Source: Streptomyces sp. Je 1-332
GTDB lineage: Bacteria > Actinomycetota > Actinomycetes > Streptomycetales > Streptomycetaceae
Length of the DNA stretch: 64,000 bases
Direction of reading: 5' to 3'
Assembly (NCBI RefSeq): GCF_040730185.1
Contig: NZ_CP160402.1
Coordinates: forward strand, 2,666,001 to 2,730,000
Part shown: positions 7,366-15,445 of the stretch, piece after piece
How the letters are laid out: each line of letters opens with the position of its first letter
How positions within the stretch are numbered: the stretch's first letter is position 1
Program-made: the position numbers and the translations under genes
Notes under the pieces: generated by a model
What the model saw: only the letters and a program-made list of their open reading frames with translations
Databases searched by the model: none
Told to the model about the DNA's origin: nothing

Positions 7366-9072
7366 TCATCCCGCGTCGTAGTCCCGGCCGAGGACGACCG
7401 ACACATCCGCGTTCGGCGCGGTCCTGCCCTTGCTGACGGCGCTGTCCGGCAGGCCGAGGGTCTTGGCGACCTCGGTTGCCTGCGTCTTCTTGTCCGCCTC
7501 GGCGTACGTGACCTGCGAAGACGCCTGGGCCGTCGAACCCGCGCCGCCGTCCACGAAGGTGTAGCCGCCGTTGACCAGCGAGATCCGCGCTTCCTGGCCC
7601 GCGCCCTTGCTGCCGGACGCGTTCTTCACGCCGACCCGTACGGACGCGTCCTTGTCCGGGTTCTTGACCGCGCCGCCCAGGACGTCCTTGACGACGCTCG
7701 CGCCGGCCTTCTCCGAGAGCGTCCCGTCCTGCTGCACCGGGAGCAGCCGCGTGGAGTAGTCGCCGCCCTTCGCACGGTCGGCGAGCTTGGCGAGGAAGGC
7801 GCCGAGGTCCTTCTCCTCGAGGGACGGGTCCAGGATCTGGGCGAGCGACTGGACGGTGGTCGTCGCGGCCTGCGGGTCGGAGGACAACTTGCGCAGGACG
7901 CCCTGCATGACCTGCCCGAACCGGTCCAGCTGCGCGGTCTCGGTCTCGCCGGACGCGCGGTAGGTGGCGTACGCGACGGCCATCGGGCCGCTCAGGGTCT
8001 GCTGCTCGCCCTTCTTCACGAGGGGCGCCTGGCCCTTCTTGGCCTTGGGGTCCGGCACGTTCGCGTCCGTGTCGATGTCGATGTTGCCGACCAGTTCGAC
8101 GAGGTTGTTCAGGTACGGGGTGTCGAGGCGCCAGGTGCCCTCGACCTGGGTGCCGAGGAGGCTGTCGATCGCCTCGCGGGTGCCGGTCGAACCGTCGTCG
8201 TCGACCGATTTGCCGAGCGTCGTCCCCGCGCCCTCGTCGTCCGTCACGGAGAGGGAGTTGGGCAGCAGGACGGTGGTGCCGCGCTCGGTGGTGGTGTTGT
8301 TCACCAGGAGCGCGGTCGAGGTGCCGCCGCCCTTGGTGTTGTGCAGGTGGACGACGATCACGTCACGGTTCTGCGGGCCTGCCGCCGCGGCGCCGTCACC
8401 GGACGCGTCGTCCGAGAGACCGGGCAGCTTGCCCGCGTACCAGAGATAGCCGACACCGCCCGCGATCACGAGCGCGAGCACCACGACGAGGGCGACGACC
8501 CGGGACCGCCCGCGCCGCTTGGCCTCCTCGCGCCGCTCGGTGCGGCTCTCGGTGAACTTCAGCCAGTCGATGACGTCTTCGGACTCTTCGTCCGGCTCCT
8601 CGATGAAGGAGAACTGCTGGGTCTCGTACGCGGGATCGCGATCCGGCGCACGCCGAGGCTCGGGTTCCGGCATCGGTTGCGGCTCAGGCTCCGGCTGGGG
8701 CTCCGCCTGCCGCGACTGCTGCGGGATCCAGCCGGTCTGCGTCTGGTGGACGGCCTGCTGCTGGGTCTGCTGGTACGCCTGCTGCTGGTCGTACGTGCCG
8801 TACGAACCGGAGTCGTACGAAGAGTCGTACGAAGGCACGGGAGCCTGCTGCCCTGTCGCGTACGGGTCGTACCCGTAACCCTGGGGCTGTTGCTCTTGCT
8901 GCCGTTGTTGCTGCTGCTGCTGCGCAGCGTGAGGCACCTGCTGATACACCGGCTGCCCATACTCGTCGTACCCGACGACCTGGTACTGATCAGCCGCGTA
9001 CTCGCCCGCGTACGGGTCGCCGCCCGCGTACGGATCGCCGCCCGCGTACGGGTCGTACTGTCGGTCGTTCAC
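7366..9072 (-). CDS. LytR/CpsA/Psr (LCP)-like membrane protein with degenerate LCP domain and LytR_C domain
   Basis: From GTG at 9072 (GAGAGGGG upstream) the protein has 568 residues. The N-terminal 185 residues are a Tyr/Gln/Pro-rich cytosolic tail with YAGGDP repeats and a polyGln tract. One membrane helix follows at about residues 191-212, then an extracellular region like LCP proteins, and last a LytR_C domain with VRVGVKNASG near its start. LCP enzymes transfer wall polymers to peptidoglycan, but the usual Arg/Asp-rich motifs (such as PRD) are not visible; the equivalent place reads VLLPNSL. The catalytic function is therefore doubtful. It lies 16 nt after nadD in the same transcription direction. 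Confidence 0.75.
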   Translation of the reverse strand: MNDRQYDPYAGGDPYAGGDPYAGEYAADQYQVVGYDEYGQPVYQQVPHAAQQQQQQRQQEQQPQGYGYDPYATGQQAPVPSYDSSYDSGSYGTYDQQQAYQQTQQQAVHQTQTGWIPQQSRQAEPQPEPEPQPMPEPEPRRAPDRDPAYETQQFSFIEEPDEESEDVIDWLKFTESRTERREEAKRRGRSRVVALVVVLALVIAGGVGYLWYAGKLPGLSDDASGDGAAAAGPQNRDVIVVHLHNTKGGGTSTALLVNNTTTERGTTVLLPNSLSVTDDEGAGTTLGKSVDDDGSTGTREAIDSLLGTQVEGTWRLDTPYLNNLVELVGNIDIDTDANVPDPKAKKGQAPLVKKGEQQTLSGPMAVAYATYRASGETETAQLDRFGQVMQGVLRKLSSDPQAATTTVQSLAQILDPSLEEKDLGAFLAKLADRAKGGDYSTRLLPVQQDGTLSEKAGASVVKDVLGGAVKNPDKDASVRVGVKNASGSKGAGQEARISLVNGGYTFVDGGAGSTAQASSQVTYAEADKKTQATEVAKTLGLPDSAVSKGRTAPNADVSVVLGRDYDAG

Positions 9073-9088
9073 CGGTGCCCCTCTCGGC

Positions 9089-9712
9089 TCAATCGCCGCG
9101 GTACAGCTCACGCTTGTCGATATAACGCACCACACCGTCCGGCACCAGATACCAGACGGGGTCACCCTTGGCGACCCGCGCCCGGCAGTCCGTGGACGAG
9201 ATGGCGAGGGCCGGGACCTCCACGAGGGAGACGCCGCCTTCGGGAAGCCCGGGGTCGGCCAGCGTATGGCCGGGCCGGGTCACCCCGATGAAGTGCGCAA
9301 GGGAGAACAGCTCATCGGTGTAGCGCCAGGTGAGGATCTGGCCGAGGGCGTCGGCGCCCGTGATGAAGAAGAGGTCCGTGTCGGGATTGAGCGTGCGCAG
9401 ATCGCGCAGCGTGTCCGTCGTGTAGGTCGGGCCGCCGCGGTCGATGTCGATGCGGCTCACCGAGAACTGGGGGTTCTCGGCCGTCGCGATGACCGTCATC
9501 AGATAACGGTCCTCGGCCGGGGACACCGCCTTGTCGCTCTTCTGCCACGGCTGCCCGGTCGGCACGAACACCACCTCGTCGAGGTGGAACTGCGCGGCGA
9601 CCTCCTGGGCCGCCACCAGGTGTCCGTGGTGGATCGGGTCGAACGTTCCGCCCATGACGCCCAGGCGGCGTTTGCCCTTGCTGGCCGGGCCGGTACCGGG
9701 ACCGGTAGGCAT
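9089..9712 (-). CDS. nadD: Nicotinate-nucleotide adenylyltransferase NadD
   Basis: About 207 residues with the [12 protein letters not shown] nucleotidyltransferase motif (GxFDPxHxGH) near residue 20 and the C-terminal ISSTDCRAR motif (ISSTxIR in the family). It makes nicotinic acid adenine dinucleotide from NaMN and ATP in NAD synthesis. ATG at 9712 is chosen because GAGCAGGAC precedes it; ATG at 9727 is possible but lacks a clear ribosome site. It is followed 16 nt later by the LCP-like gene and then rsfS, the conserved NAD/ribosome-silencing cluster. Confidence 0.95.
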   Translation of the reverse strand: MPTGPGTGPASKGKRRLGVMGGTFDPIHHGHLVAAQEVAAQFHLDEVVFVPTGQPWQKSDKAVSPAEDRYLMTVIATAENPQFSVSRIDIDRGGPTYTTDTLRDLRTLNPDTDLFFITGADALGQILTWRYTDELFSLAHFIGVTRPGHTLADPGLPEGGVSLVEVPALAISSTDCRARVAKGDPVWYLVPDGVVRYIDKRELYRGD

Positions 9713-9788
9713 GTCCTGCTCTCCCATGCGTGCAGACCCTACCGGCCCGGTCGACGGGCTCCGGCCCAGCCGTCCGTTCCGTGAGACC

Positions 9789-9848
9789 GCTCAGCGGTCG
9801 CGCTCAGCGGTTGGAGCTCAGCCGGCGGTCGGAGCTCAGCGGTCGCGG
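9789..9848. repeat. Cluster of GCTCAGCGG repeats at the end of a small gene
   Basis: GCTCAGCGG occurs at 9789, 9802 and 9834, with a variant at 9816, all inside 60 bp. The copy at 9834 includes the TCA that is the stop codon of the small leftward membrane-protein gene. It looks like local duplication of the gene end. Confidence 0.55.
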
Positions 9849-9997
9849 TTGAAGCGCGTGGTGATCCACAGGAGCAGCATCAGCGCGACGAACGCGCCAC
9901 CGCCGGTGACGAGAGGGCTGAGGCTTGCGTGCTCGTCGACGTGCTTGCCCTCGGAGGCGAGGGTGACCAGCTGGGAGGCGGTGCTGTGGAGGCTCAT
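9836..9997 (-). CDS. Small single-pass membrane protein (53 aa)
   Basis: Reading the complement from ATG at 9997 gives a 53-residue protein: about 28 soluble residues (MSLHSTASQLVTLASEGK...), then a hydrophobic helix (GGGAFVALMLLLWITTRF) and a short RNRDR-like basic end. Codon use has the normal high third-position GC of a Streptomyces gene. The ribosome site is weak. No function is recognised. It lies between nadD and another small membrane protein and may be part of the same leftward unit. Confidence 0.6.
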   Translation of the reverse strand: MSLHSTASQLVTLASEGKHVDEHASLSPLVTGGGAFVALMLLLWITTRFNRDR

Positions 9998-10081
9998 CGT
10001 CGGCAGGACCTATCCGGAGGTGGGCGGGACAAAGACTTCCGGGCCATCGTATGCGGGGACACCGGCCGAGCTCACGCCGAC

Positions 10082-10384
10082 TCAGCTGTTGCGGTCCGCG
10101 CGGTGGTCCGCGCGGTCGCCCTCATCCGCCCCGCCGGGACGGTCCTCGCCCCCGCCCGGACGGTCCTCACCACGCTCGGCGGCCCTTCGCTCGGCGTCGG
10201 CCCCCTGGCGGTAGCCCCGCAGCAGGAACCACGCCACGAGCACACAGCCGACGACCATGACGATCAGGACGACGCGCAGCAGATTGCCCGCACCCTGCTC
10301 CTTCGCGGCCAGGGCGGCCGCCTCCGTGACCCAGGGGTGGGCTGCGGCGCTGTGCTCCATGACGGCCATGACGGGCGACTCCAT
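10082..10384 (-). CDS. Small single-pass membrane protein (100 aa)
   Basis: From ATG at 10384 the protein has an Ala-rich N-terminus, one membrane helix (NLLRVVLIVMVVGCVLVAWF, about residues 34-53) and a charged disordered tail with two ERGEDRPGG-like blocks. A longer frame to 10531 overlaps the divergent metalloprotease start and is not used. Internal ATGs at 10369 and 10360 are also possible. No family is recognised. It is divergent from the M48 gene. Confidence 0.55.
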   Translation of the reverse strand: MESPVMAVMEHSAAAHPWVTEAAALAAKEQGAGNLLRVVLIVMVVGCVLVAWFLLRGYRQGADAERRAAERGEDRPGGGEDRPGGADEGDRADHRADRNS

Positions 10385-10468
10385 TCGCTGTGCTGCCCTG
10401 TCACGGTATCTCCGCCTAGGCTGGGACCCACCTCGGGGGCATGACTGGACGAGCATGGGGGATGGGGC

Positions 10469-11560
10469 ATGACCGACGACAACGACCGCGGCCGGCAGGA
10501 CGGTGGCTACGAGAGCGGTGGCCACGAGCACGTGCCGAGCAGGCAGCGCCGGCGCTTTCCCGGCATCTCGTCACGGGCGTACGAGCACCCGGCGGACCGT
10601 TCGGCCCTGGTGGCCCTGCGCAAGCTCACCGGCTTCGACACCGTCTTCAAGGCGCTCAGCGCGCTGCTTCCCGAGCGGAGCCTGCGGCTGCTGTTCCTCT
10701 CGGACTCCGTACGGGTCTCCGACGCGCAGTTCGCCCACCTGAACACGATGCTGCGGGACGCCTGTTACATCCTGGACCTGGAGGAGGTCCCGCCGATGTA
10801 CGTGAACCAGGACCCGAACCCGAACGCGATGTGCATCGGTCTCGACGAGCCGATCATCGTGGTGACCACGGGCCTCGTCGAGCTGCTCGACGAGGAGGAG
10901 ATGCGGGCGGTCGTCGGTCACGAGGTGGGCCACGCGCTCTCCGGACACTCGGTGTACCGGACGATACTGCTCTTCCTCACCAACCTCGCGCTCAAGGTCG
11001 CCTGGATCCCGCTCGGCAACGTGGCGATCATGGCGATCGTGACCGCCCTGCGCGAGTGGTTCCGCAAGTCCGAGCTGTCGGCGGACCGCGCCGGGCTCCT
11101 GGTGGGCCAGGATCTCAAGGCGTCGATGCGCGGCCTGATGAAGATCGCGGGCGGCAACCACCTGCACGAGATGAACGTGGACGCGTTCCTGGAGCAGGCG
11201 AAGGAGTACGAGGCCGGGGGCGACCTGCGCGACTCGGTCCTGAAGATCCTGAACGTACTGCCGCGCACGCACCCCTTCACCACCGTGCGCGCCGCCGAGC
11301 TGAAGAAGTGGGCCGAGTCCCGCGACTACCAGCGGATCATGGACGGCCACTACCCCCGCCGCGACGAGGACAGGGACACCTCGGTGTCGGACTCCTTCCG
11401 CCAGTCCGCTTCCAGCTACGCCGACGACGTACGCCACAGCAAGGACCCGCTGATGAAGCTGGTCAACGACATCGCGGGCGGCGCGGGCGACCTGGGCGGC
11501 AAGCTGCGCGGGAAGTTCACCGGCGGCCAGGGCCCACAGGGCCCCACCGAGGAGAAGTAG
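10469..11560 (+). CDS. M48-family zinc metalloprotease
   Basis: A 363-residue protein with the zinc motif HEVGH at residues 151-155 and the third ligand in SELSADRAG (Glu202). These define M48/HtpX-like peptidases. A hydrophobic stretch lies between the two motifs, but there are no N-terminal membrane helices like HtpX; the N-terminus is hydrophilic (about 40 residues). The likely role is proteolysis of misfolded or membrane-associated proteins, inferred from the family. ATG at 10469 follows a G-rich sequence. It converges with the 11609-12676 gene across a short tandem repeat. Confidence 0.88.
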   Translation: MTDDNDRGRQDGGYESGGHEHVPSRQRRRFPGISSRAYEHPADRSALVALRKLTGFDTVFKALSALLPERSLRLLFLSDSVRVSDAQFAHLNTMLRDACYILDLEEVPPMYVNQDPNPNAMCIGLDEPIIVVTTGLVELLDEEEMRAVVGHEVGHALSGHSVYRTILLFLTNLALKVAWIPLGNVAIMAIVTALREWFRKSELSADRAGLLVGQDLKASMRGLMKIAGGNHLHEMNVDAFLEQAKEYEAGGDLRDSVLKILNVLPRTHPFTTVRAAELKKWAESRDYQRIMDGHYPRRDEDRDTSVSDSFRQSASSYADDVRHSKDPLMKLVNDIAGGAGDLGGKLRGKFTGGQGPQGPTEEK

Positions 11561-11575
11561 TACTCACAACCCGCG

Positions 11576-11611
11576 GAACCCTCAGAACCCTCAGAACCCT
11601 CAGAACCCTCA
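11576..11611. repeat. Four tandem copies of a 9-bp unit
   Basis: GAACCCTCA is repeated four times without change between two convergent genes. The last copy supplies the TGA stop (read leftward) of the 11609-12676 gene. Copy number is likely to vary between strains. Confidence 0.9.
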
Positions 11612-12676
11612 GAGCGAAGGCTGGGCGGTGGCCGAGAGCGAGCCGCACAGCGCCGTGGCATCACCCGTGGCGTACGGGTCGGTGCCCGCGGGGCCGCCCG
11701 CCTTCGCCTTCTGCCCGGCGAGCAGCGGCCGCAGCTGGTTGGCGGAGTCGGCCGAGCAGGTGAGCGGTCCTGCCTGCGTGTACGACACGAGCAGCTCGGC
11801 CTGGCGCATCCGCAGGTCGTCGCGGTCGAAGCGGAACTGCAGCTCACGGCGGACCGTGAACAGCGAGGCCTTGACGTGCTCCCCCTTGCCGGCCGGACGC
11901 AGCGCGTAGACGAAGGTGTGGTCCGAGGTCACCTCGAGGGTGTTCTTGTCCGTCTCGGTGGCGTGCAGCGTGCCGTGGACGCGGATGCCGGGCGTCGCGA
12001 GGGCCGTCTTCGTCGGGTCGAACCGCACCAGCCAGCCGGTGGGCGCGTGCCGCCCGTCCGCCGCCGGGTGCGCGAAGCTCTTGTCGAACTGGTCTAGCTG
12101 CTGGGGGTCGAGGAGGATGCGCGCGGAGCGCACGGCGCCGCCGGTGAGGACGTCCGGGTCGAGCGAGGACTCGACGAGATAGTCCTTGGCGGTGGTCAGC
12201 GCGGTCATCACCTGACCGTCCGAGAAGTGTGAAGTGCGCCGCGCCGCAGGGAGGTTGATGCCCGACGCGCCCACCCGGAACTGCGCCGCGGGGCTGTGCT
12301 CGTACAGCTCGGCGGGCTTCTCGGCGCCGGGCACCGGTCCCGGCGGGGCGAGCGGGATGACCGTCATCCGCAGCGGCTCGGGGTGCTGGGCGACGGGGTT
12401 CTGGTACGGGTGGCGTACGCCCATGTAGATCGCGGTGCCGAAGGCGACGGCGATCAGCAGGACGAGGATCACGGCCTGTTTGGAGAGGTGCCGGTGGCGG
12501 CCGGGGAGGCGACGCACCGCATGCGTGTGGTCACTCATGCGCTCCTGCGCGGAGTACTCCTGGAGCCGTGCGGCGCGGACGAACGATTCATCGAAGACGA
12601 CGGATCGGTACTCGTCATCGCCACCGGCGGGAGCGCCCCCGGGTGTCCCCTGAGGTGGTTCTCCTGGCCCGCCCAT
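11609..12676 (-). CDS. Membrane-anchored protein of unknown function with N-terminal SVVFDExFVxAA motif
   Basis: A 355-residue protein: about 65 cytosolic residues, one membrane helix (ILVLLIAVAFGTAIYMGV, about residues 70-87), and a large exported region. The cytosolic part has DDEYRSVVFDESFVRAARLQ, and the neighbouring gene at 12749 has a very similar block. The exported domain has two cysteines near the C-terminus (LTCSAD and ALCGSL). ATG at 12676 has GAAGGT upstream. No enzyme motif is seen. Conserved gene order next to proA and the M48 peptidase is known in Streptomyces; function is unknown. Confidence 0.8.
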   Translation of the reverse strand: MGGPGEPPQGTPGGAPAGGDDEYRSVVFDESFVRAARLQEYSAQERMSDHTHAVRRLPGRHRHLSKQAVILVLLIAVAFGTAIYMGVRHPYQNPVAQHPEPLRMTVIPLAPPGPVPGAEKPAELYEHSPAAQFRVGASGINLPAARRTSHFSDGQVMTALTTAKDYLVESSLDPDVLTGGAVRSARILLDPQQLDQFDKSFAHPAADGRHAPTGWLVRFDPTKTALATPGIRVHGTLHATETDKNTLEVTSDHTFVYALRPAGKGEHVKASLFTVRRELQFRFDRDDLRMRQAELLVSYTQAGPLTCSADSANQLRPLLAGQKAKAGGPAGTDPYATGDATALCGSLSATAQPSL

Positions 12677-12748
12677 ACCTTCAGGTTAGGTCTCCGCGCG
12701 GTCAGGTAAACGCCCTGCTACACGACAAGTTCCGACAACCGCCGCTCC

Positions 12749-13321
12749 TCACGGAAGGCGGGGCGACGCCGACACCGGCGGCGGGCCGTACTCCGCGGAG
12801 GCGGAGGGCTCCGTGGACACCGGCGGCGGGGCGGGGTCCTGGCGGCCCGTCGAGGCGCCGCGATAGACCGCGGTGAAGGCGAGCGCGACCATGCCGATAC
12901 CCATCAGGAGGGCGAGCATCCAGGCCACGGGGCGGTGCCAGCGGTTGTGGCCCCCGTAGCCCTGCCGGCCGTACCCGTCCTCGGTGAACTCCCGGTCGTA
13001 CACGTCGTCGAGGTCCGCGTCGTGGCCGAAGTCGCCGCCGTCCGGGCCGAACTGCTCGTCGTAGAGGTCGTCCTCCGGCGAGTCACGGCCCGAGCCCCGG
13101 GTGCGGGCCCGGCGGCTCTCGGCCTCGGAGGCCTCGGCGCGCGCCTGGGCGGCGGCCAACAGCCTTTCCACCGCGGTGGGTTCATGAACCTCGGCAGCCT
13201 TGACGAAGGCCTCGTCGAAGACCACGGAGGCGAACTCTTCGTCCGCACCCCCGCGGTCGTGGTCGTCGTCGGGCTCCCAGCCGTCGGGAAACGACGGCGT
13301 GCCCCCCACGTCCTCCGGCAC
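12749..13321 (-). CDS. Membrane-anchored protein of unknown function with N-terminal SVVFDExFVxAA motif (second member)
   Basis: A 190-residue protein that starts with an acidic region and the block EEFASVVFDEAFVKAAEVH (residues about 28-46), closely like the one in the adjacent gene. A charged linker rich in Asp/Glu/Arg follows, then one membrane helix (AWMLALLMGIGMVALAFTAV) and a short Pro/Ser-rich outside tail. GTG at 13321 is preceded by GGAAGG but the spacing is tight, so a slightly later start is possible. It lies 72 bp upstream of the 11609-12676 gene in the same direction, so the two may be co-transcribed. Confidence 0.75.
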   Translation of the reverse strand: MPEDVGGTPSFPDGWEPDDDHDRGGADEEFASVVFDEAFVKAAEVHEPTAVERLLAAAQARAEASEAESRRARTRGSGRDSPEDDLYDEQFGPDGGDFGHDADLDDVYDREFTEDGYGRQGYGGHNRWHRPVAWMLALLMGIGMVALAFTAVYRGASTGRQDPAPPPVSTEPSASAEYGPPPVSASPRLP

Positions 13322-13388
13322 CCTTCCAGCGTAGCCCCGGAAGGGGCAATCTGGGCAGACGGTACGGGAATTGGACCCGTGCGGGAAT

Positions 13389-14690
13389 TCAGCGGGTGTG
13401 GCCGTCGCCGGTGACGATGTACTTGGTCGAGGTCAGCTCGGGAAGCCCCATCGGGCCGCGGGCGTGCAGCTTCTGCGTGGAGATGCCGATCTCGGCGCCG
13501 AAGCCGAACTGGCCGCCGTCCGTGAAGCGCGTGGAGGCGTTCACGGCGACCGTCGTGGAGTCCACGAGCTGGGTGAAGCGGCGCGCGGCCTGCTGCGAGG
13601 TGGTGACGATCGCCTCGGTGTGCCCGGAGGTCCACAGGCGGATGTGCTCGACGGCCTGCTCCAGGGAGTCGACGATGCCCGCCGCGATGTCGTACGAGAG
13701 GTACTCGGTCTCCCAGTCCTCCGTGGTCGCGGGCACGACGGTGGCCTTCGACCCATCGGCGTACGGGACGACCCGCTCGTCGGCGTGCACGGTGACCCCG
13801 GCCTCGGCCAGGGCGTCCAGGGCGCGCGGCAGGAAGGCGTCGGCGATGTCGGCGTGCACCAGGAGCGTCTCGGCGGCGTTGCAGACGCTGGGGCGCTGGG
13901 CCTTGGAGTTGATGAGGATGTCGACGGCCATGTCCAGGTCGGCGTCGGCGTCCACGTACACGTGGCAGTTCCCGGTGCCGGTCTCGATGACCGGGACGGT
14001 GGACTCCTCGACGACGGTCTTGATCAGCGAGGCGCCGCCGCGCGGGATGAGGACGTCGACGAGGCCGCGGGCGCGCATCAGCTCGCGTACGGAGTCGCGG
14101 TTCTCGCCCGGCACGAGCTGGACGGCGTCGGCGGGCAGGCCCGCTCCGTGGACGGCGTCGCGAAGGACGCGGACGAGCGCGGTGTTGGACTCGTACGCCG
14201 ACGACGAGCCCCGCAGGAGCACGGCGTTGCCGGACTTCAGGCAGAGGGCGGCGGCGTCCACGGTGACGTTCGGGCGGGCCTCGTAGATGATGCCGACGAC
14301 GCCGAGCGGGACGCGGACCTGGCGCAGGTCGATGCCGTTCGGCAGGGTCGAGCCGCGGACGACCTCGCCGACGGGGTCGGGCAGGGCGGCCACGTCACGC
14401 ACGTCGGCGGCGATGGCGCGGACCCGCTCCGGGGTGAGGGTCAGCCGGTCCACGACGGACTCGCTGGTCCCGGCCTCGCGGGCGCGGGCGGTGTCCTTGC
14501 CGTTGGCCTCGATGATCTCGGCCGTACGCACCTCGAGGGCGTCGGCGATCGCCAGGAGCGCGTCGTCCTTGGCGGCGCGCGGCAGCGGCGCGAGCGTCGC
14601 GGCGGCGCCACGGGCGCGGTAGGCGGCCTGGGCGACGGGCGAGAGGTTGTCGTACGGCAAGCCCGAGAACGGAGGCGTGAGGGACGTCAT
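13389..14690 (-). CDS. proA: Gamma-glutamyl phosphate reductase ProA
   Basis: The 433-residue protein is of normal length for ProA and carries the catalytic cysteine in [11 protein letters not shown] (Cys270) and the [14 protein letters not shown] motif. It reduces gamma-glutamyl phosphate to glutamate semialdehyde with NADPH, the second step of proline synthesis. ATG at 14690 is the natural start. proB lies upstream in the same direction, separated by a small unknown gene and about 0.3 kb of non-coding sequence, so the two are not tightly coupled here. Confidence 0.97.
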   Translation of the reverse strand: MTSLTPPFSGLPYDNLSPVAQAAYRARGAAATLAPLPRAAKDDALLAIADALEVRTAEIIEANGKDTARAREAGTSESVVDRLTLTPERVRAIAADVRDVAALPDPVGEVVRGSTLPNGIDLRQVRVPLGVVGIIYEARPNVTVDAAALCLKSGNAVLLRGSSSAYESNTALVRVLRDAVHGAGLPADAVQLVPGENRDSVRELMRARGLVDVLIPRGGASLIKTVVEESTVPVIETGTGNCHVYVDADADLDMAVDILINSKAQRPSVCNAAETLLVHADIADAFLPRALDALAEAGVTVHADERVVPYADGSKATVVPATTEDWETEYLSYDIAAGIVDSLEQAVEHIRLWTSGHTEAIVTTSQQAARRFTQLVDSTTVAVNASTRFTDGGQFGFGAEIGISTQKLHARGPMGLPELTSTKYIVTGDGHTR

Positions 14691-14781
14691 GCCCGCAGCG
14701 TAATGGGGACCGGCCGGAGTCCACCCGCTGTTTCAGCAGCCGAGACCACGGTGCTCACGACGGGTCGGAAGGCAAGACGGC

Positions 14782-15129
14782 TCAAAAAGGGTGCACGCCC
14801 ACCGGGGTCGCGGGCAGCGGGCCGTACCCCTCCGCGATGCGCTGGTGGTACGTGTCGCGGTCGATGACCTCAAGACCGACGATCTCCCAGGGCGGGAGCT
14901 GCGCGCTCTGCCGGTGCTCGCCCCAGAGGCGGAGCGCGACCGCGGCGGCGTCGTGCAGGTCGCGGGCCTCTTCCCAGTAGCGGATCTCCGCGTGGTCGGG
15001 CGCATACCTGCTGGTCAGCAGGAAGGGGTGGTCGTGGGCGAGCTGTTCGAGGCCCCGCCTGACCTCCTTGAGCGGGGCTTCGCCCCCCGAGACGCTCAGG
15101 GTGACGTGCCACAGACGGGGCGCGTCCAC
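14782..15129 (-). CDS. Conserved hypothetical protein between proB and proA
   Basis: From GTG at 15129 (GGAGGGCGAGAC upstream) the protein has 115 residues and looks like a compact alpha/beta domain: RLWHVTLSVSGGEAPLKEV, HDHPFLLTSRYAPDHAEIRYWEE, then a conserved PPWEIVGLEVIDRDTYHQR near the end. The frame extends to 15264, but the extra 45 residues are low-complexity. No enzyme motif or membrane helix is seen. A small cytosolic protein linked by position to proline synthesis is all that can be said. Confidence 0.7.
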   Translation of the reverse strand: MDAPRLWHVTLSVSGGEAPLKEVRRGLEQLAHDHPFLLTSRYAPDHAEIRYWEEARDLHDAAAVALRLWGEHRQSAQLPPWEIVGLEVIDRDTYHQRIAEGYGPLPATPVGVHPF

Positions 15130-15445
15130 CGTCTCGCCCTCCTGCCTCTCGTCCTTCTCCCCCGCCGCTCGCGTGTCACCGGTATACGTCGCCCCCGCTG
15201 CGACGCTGGTCAGGGACCGCTCAGCCGGCGCGCGGGACGACGCTCCCGGGCGCACTCGTCTCACGACGGCCTCCTCTACGCAATGGTGGTGCGGATACGC
15301 AATGGTCGTGCGGAAGTGTCTGGAACAAAGTTGAGCAGGCCAAGCGCCCCCGCGGGGCGGTTTTGGGGAGTTTCACCTCGCGGTGGCCAGTCGTCGCACG
15401 GCGTTCGCGCCTGTTTTCGGCCGAGGGCCCGAGCCCGCCAAGAGC
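15130..15445. other. Non-coding interval between proB and the small gene upstream of proA
   Basis: About 316 bp without a convincing gene. It contains a 19-bp tandem repeat (15277-15314) and a GC hairpin with TTTT on the rightward strand (CGCCCC/GGGGCG at 15345-15359, T-run 15361-15364). No rightward gene ends near that hairpin. The region probably holds the promoter of the leftward 14782-15129 gene and proA. Confidence 0.5.
15277..15314. repeat. Tandem 19-bp repeat upstream of the proA-side gene
   Basis: Two abutting copies of TACGCAATGGTNGTGCGGA differ at one base (G/C at N). They lie about 150 bp upstream of the 14782-15129 start. On the leftward strand each gives CATTGCGTA. They may be regulator sites or simple duplication. 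Confidence 0.7.
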
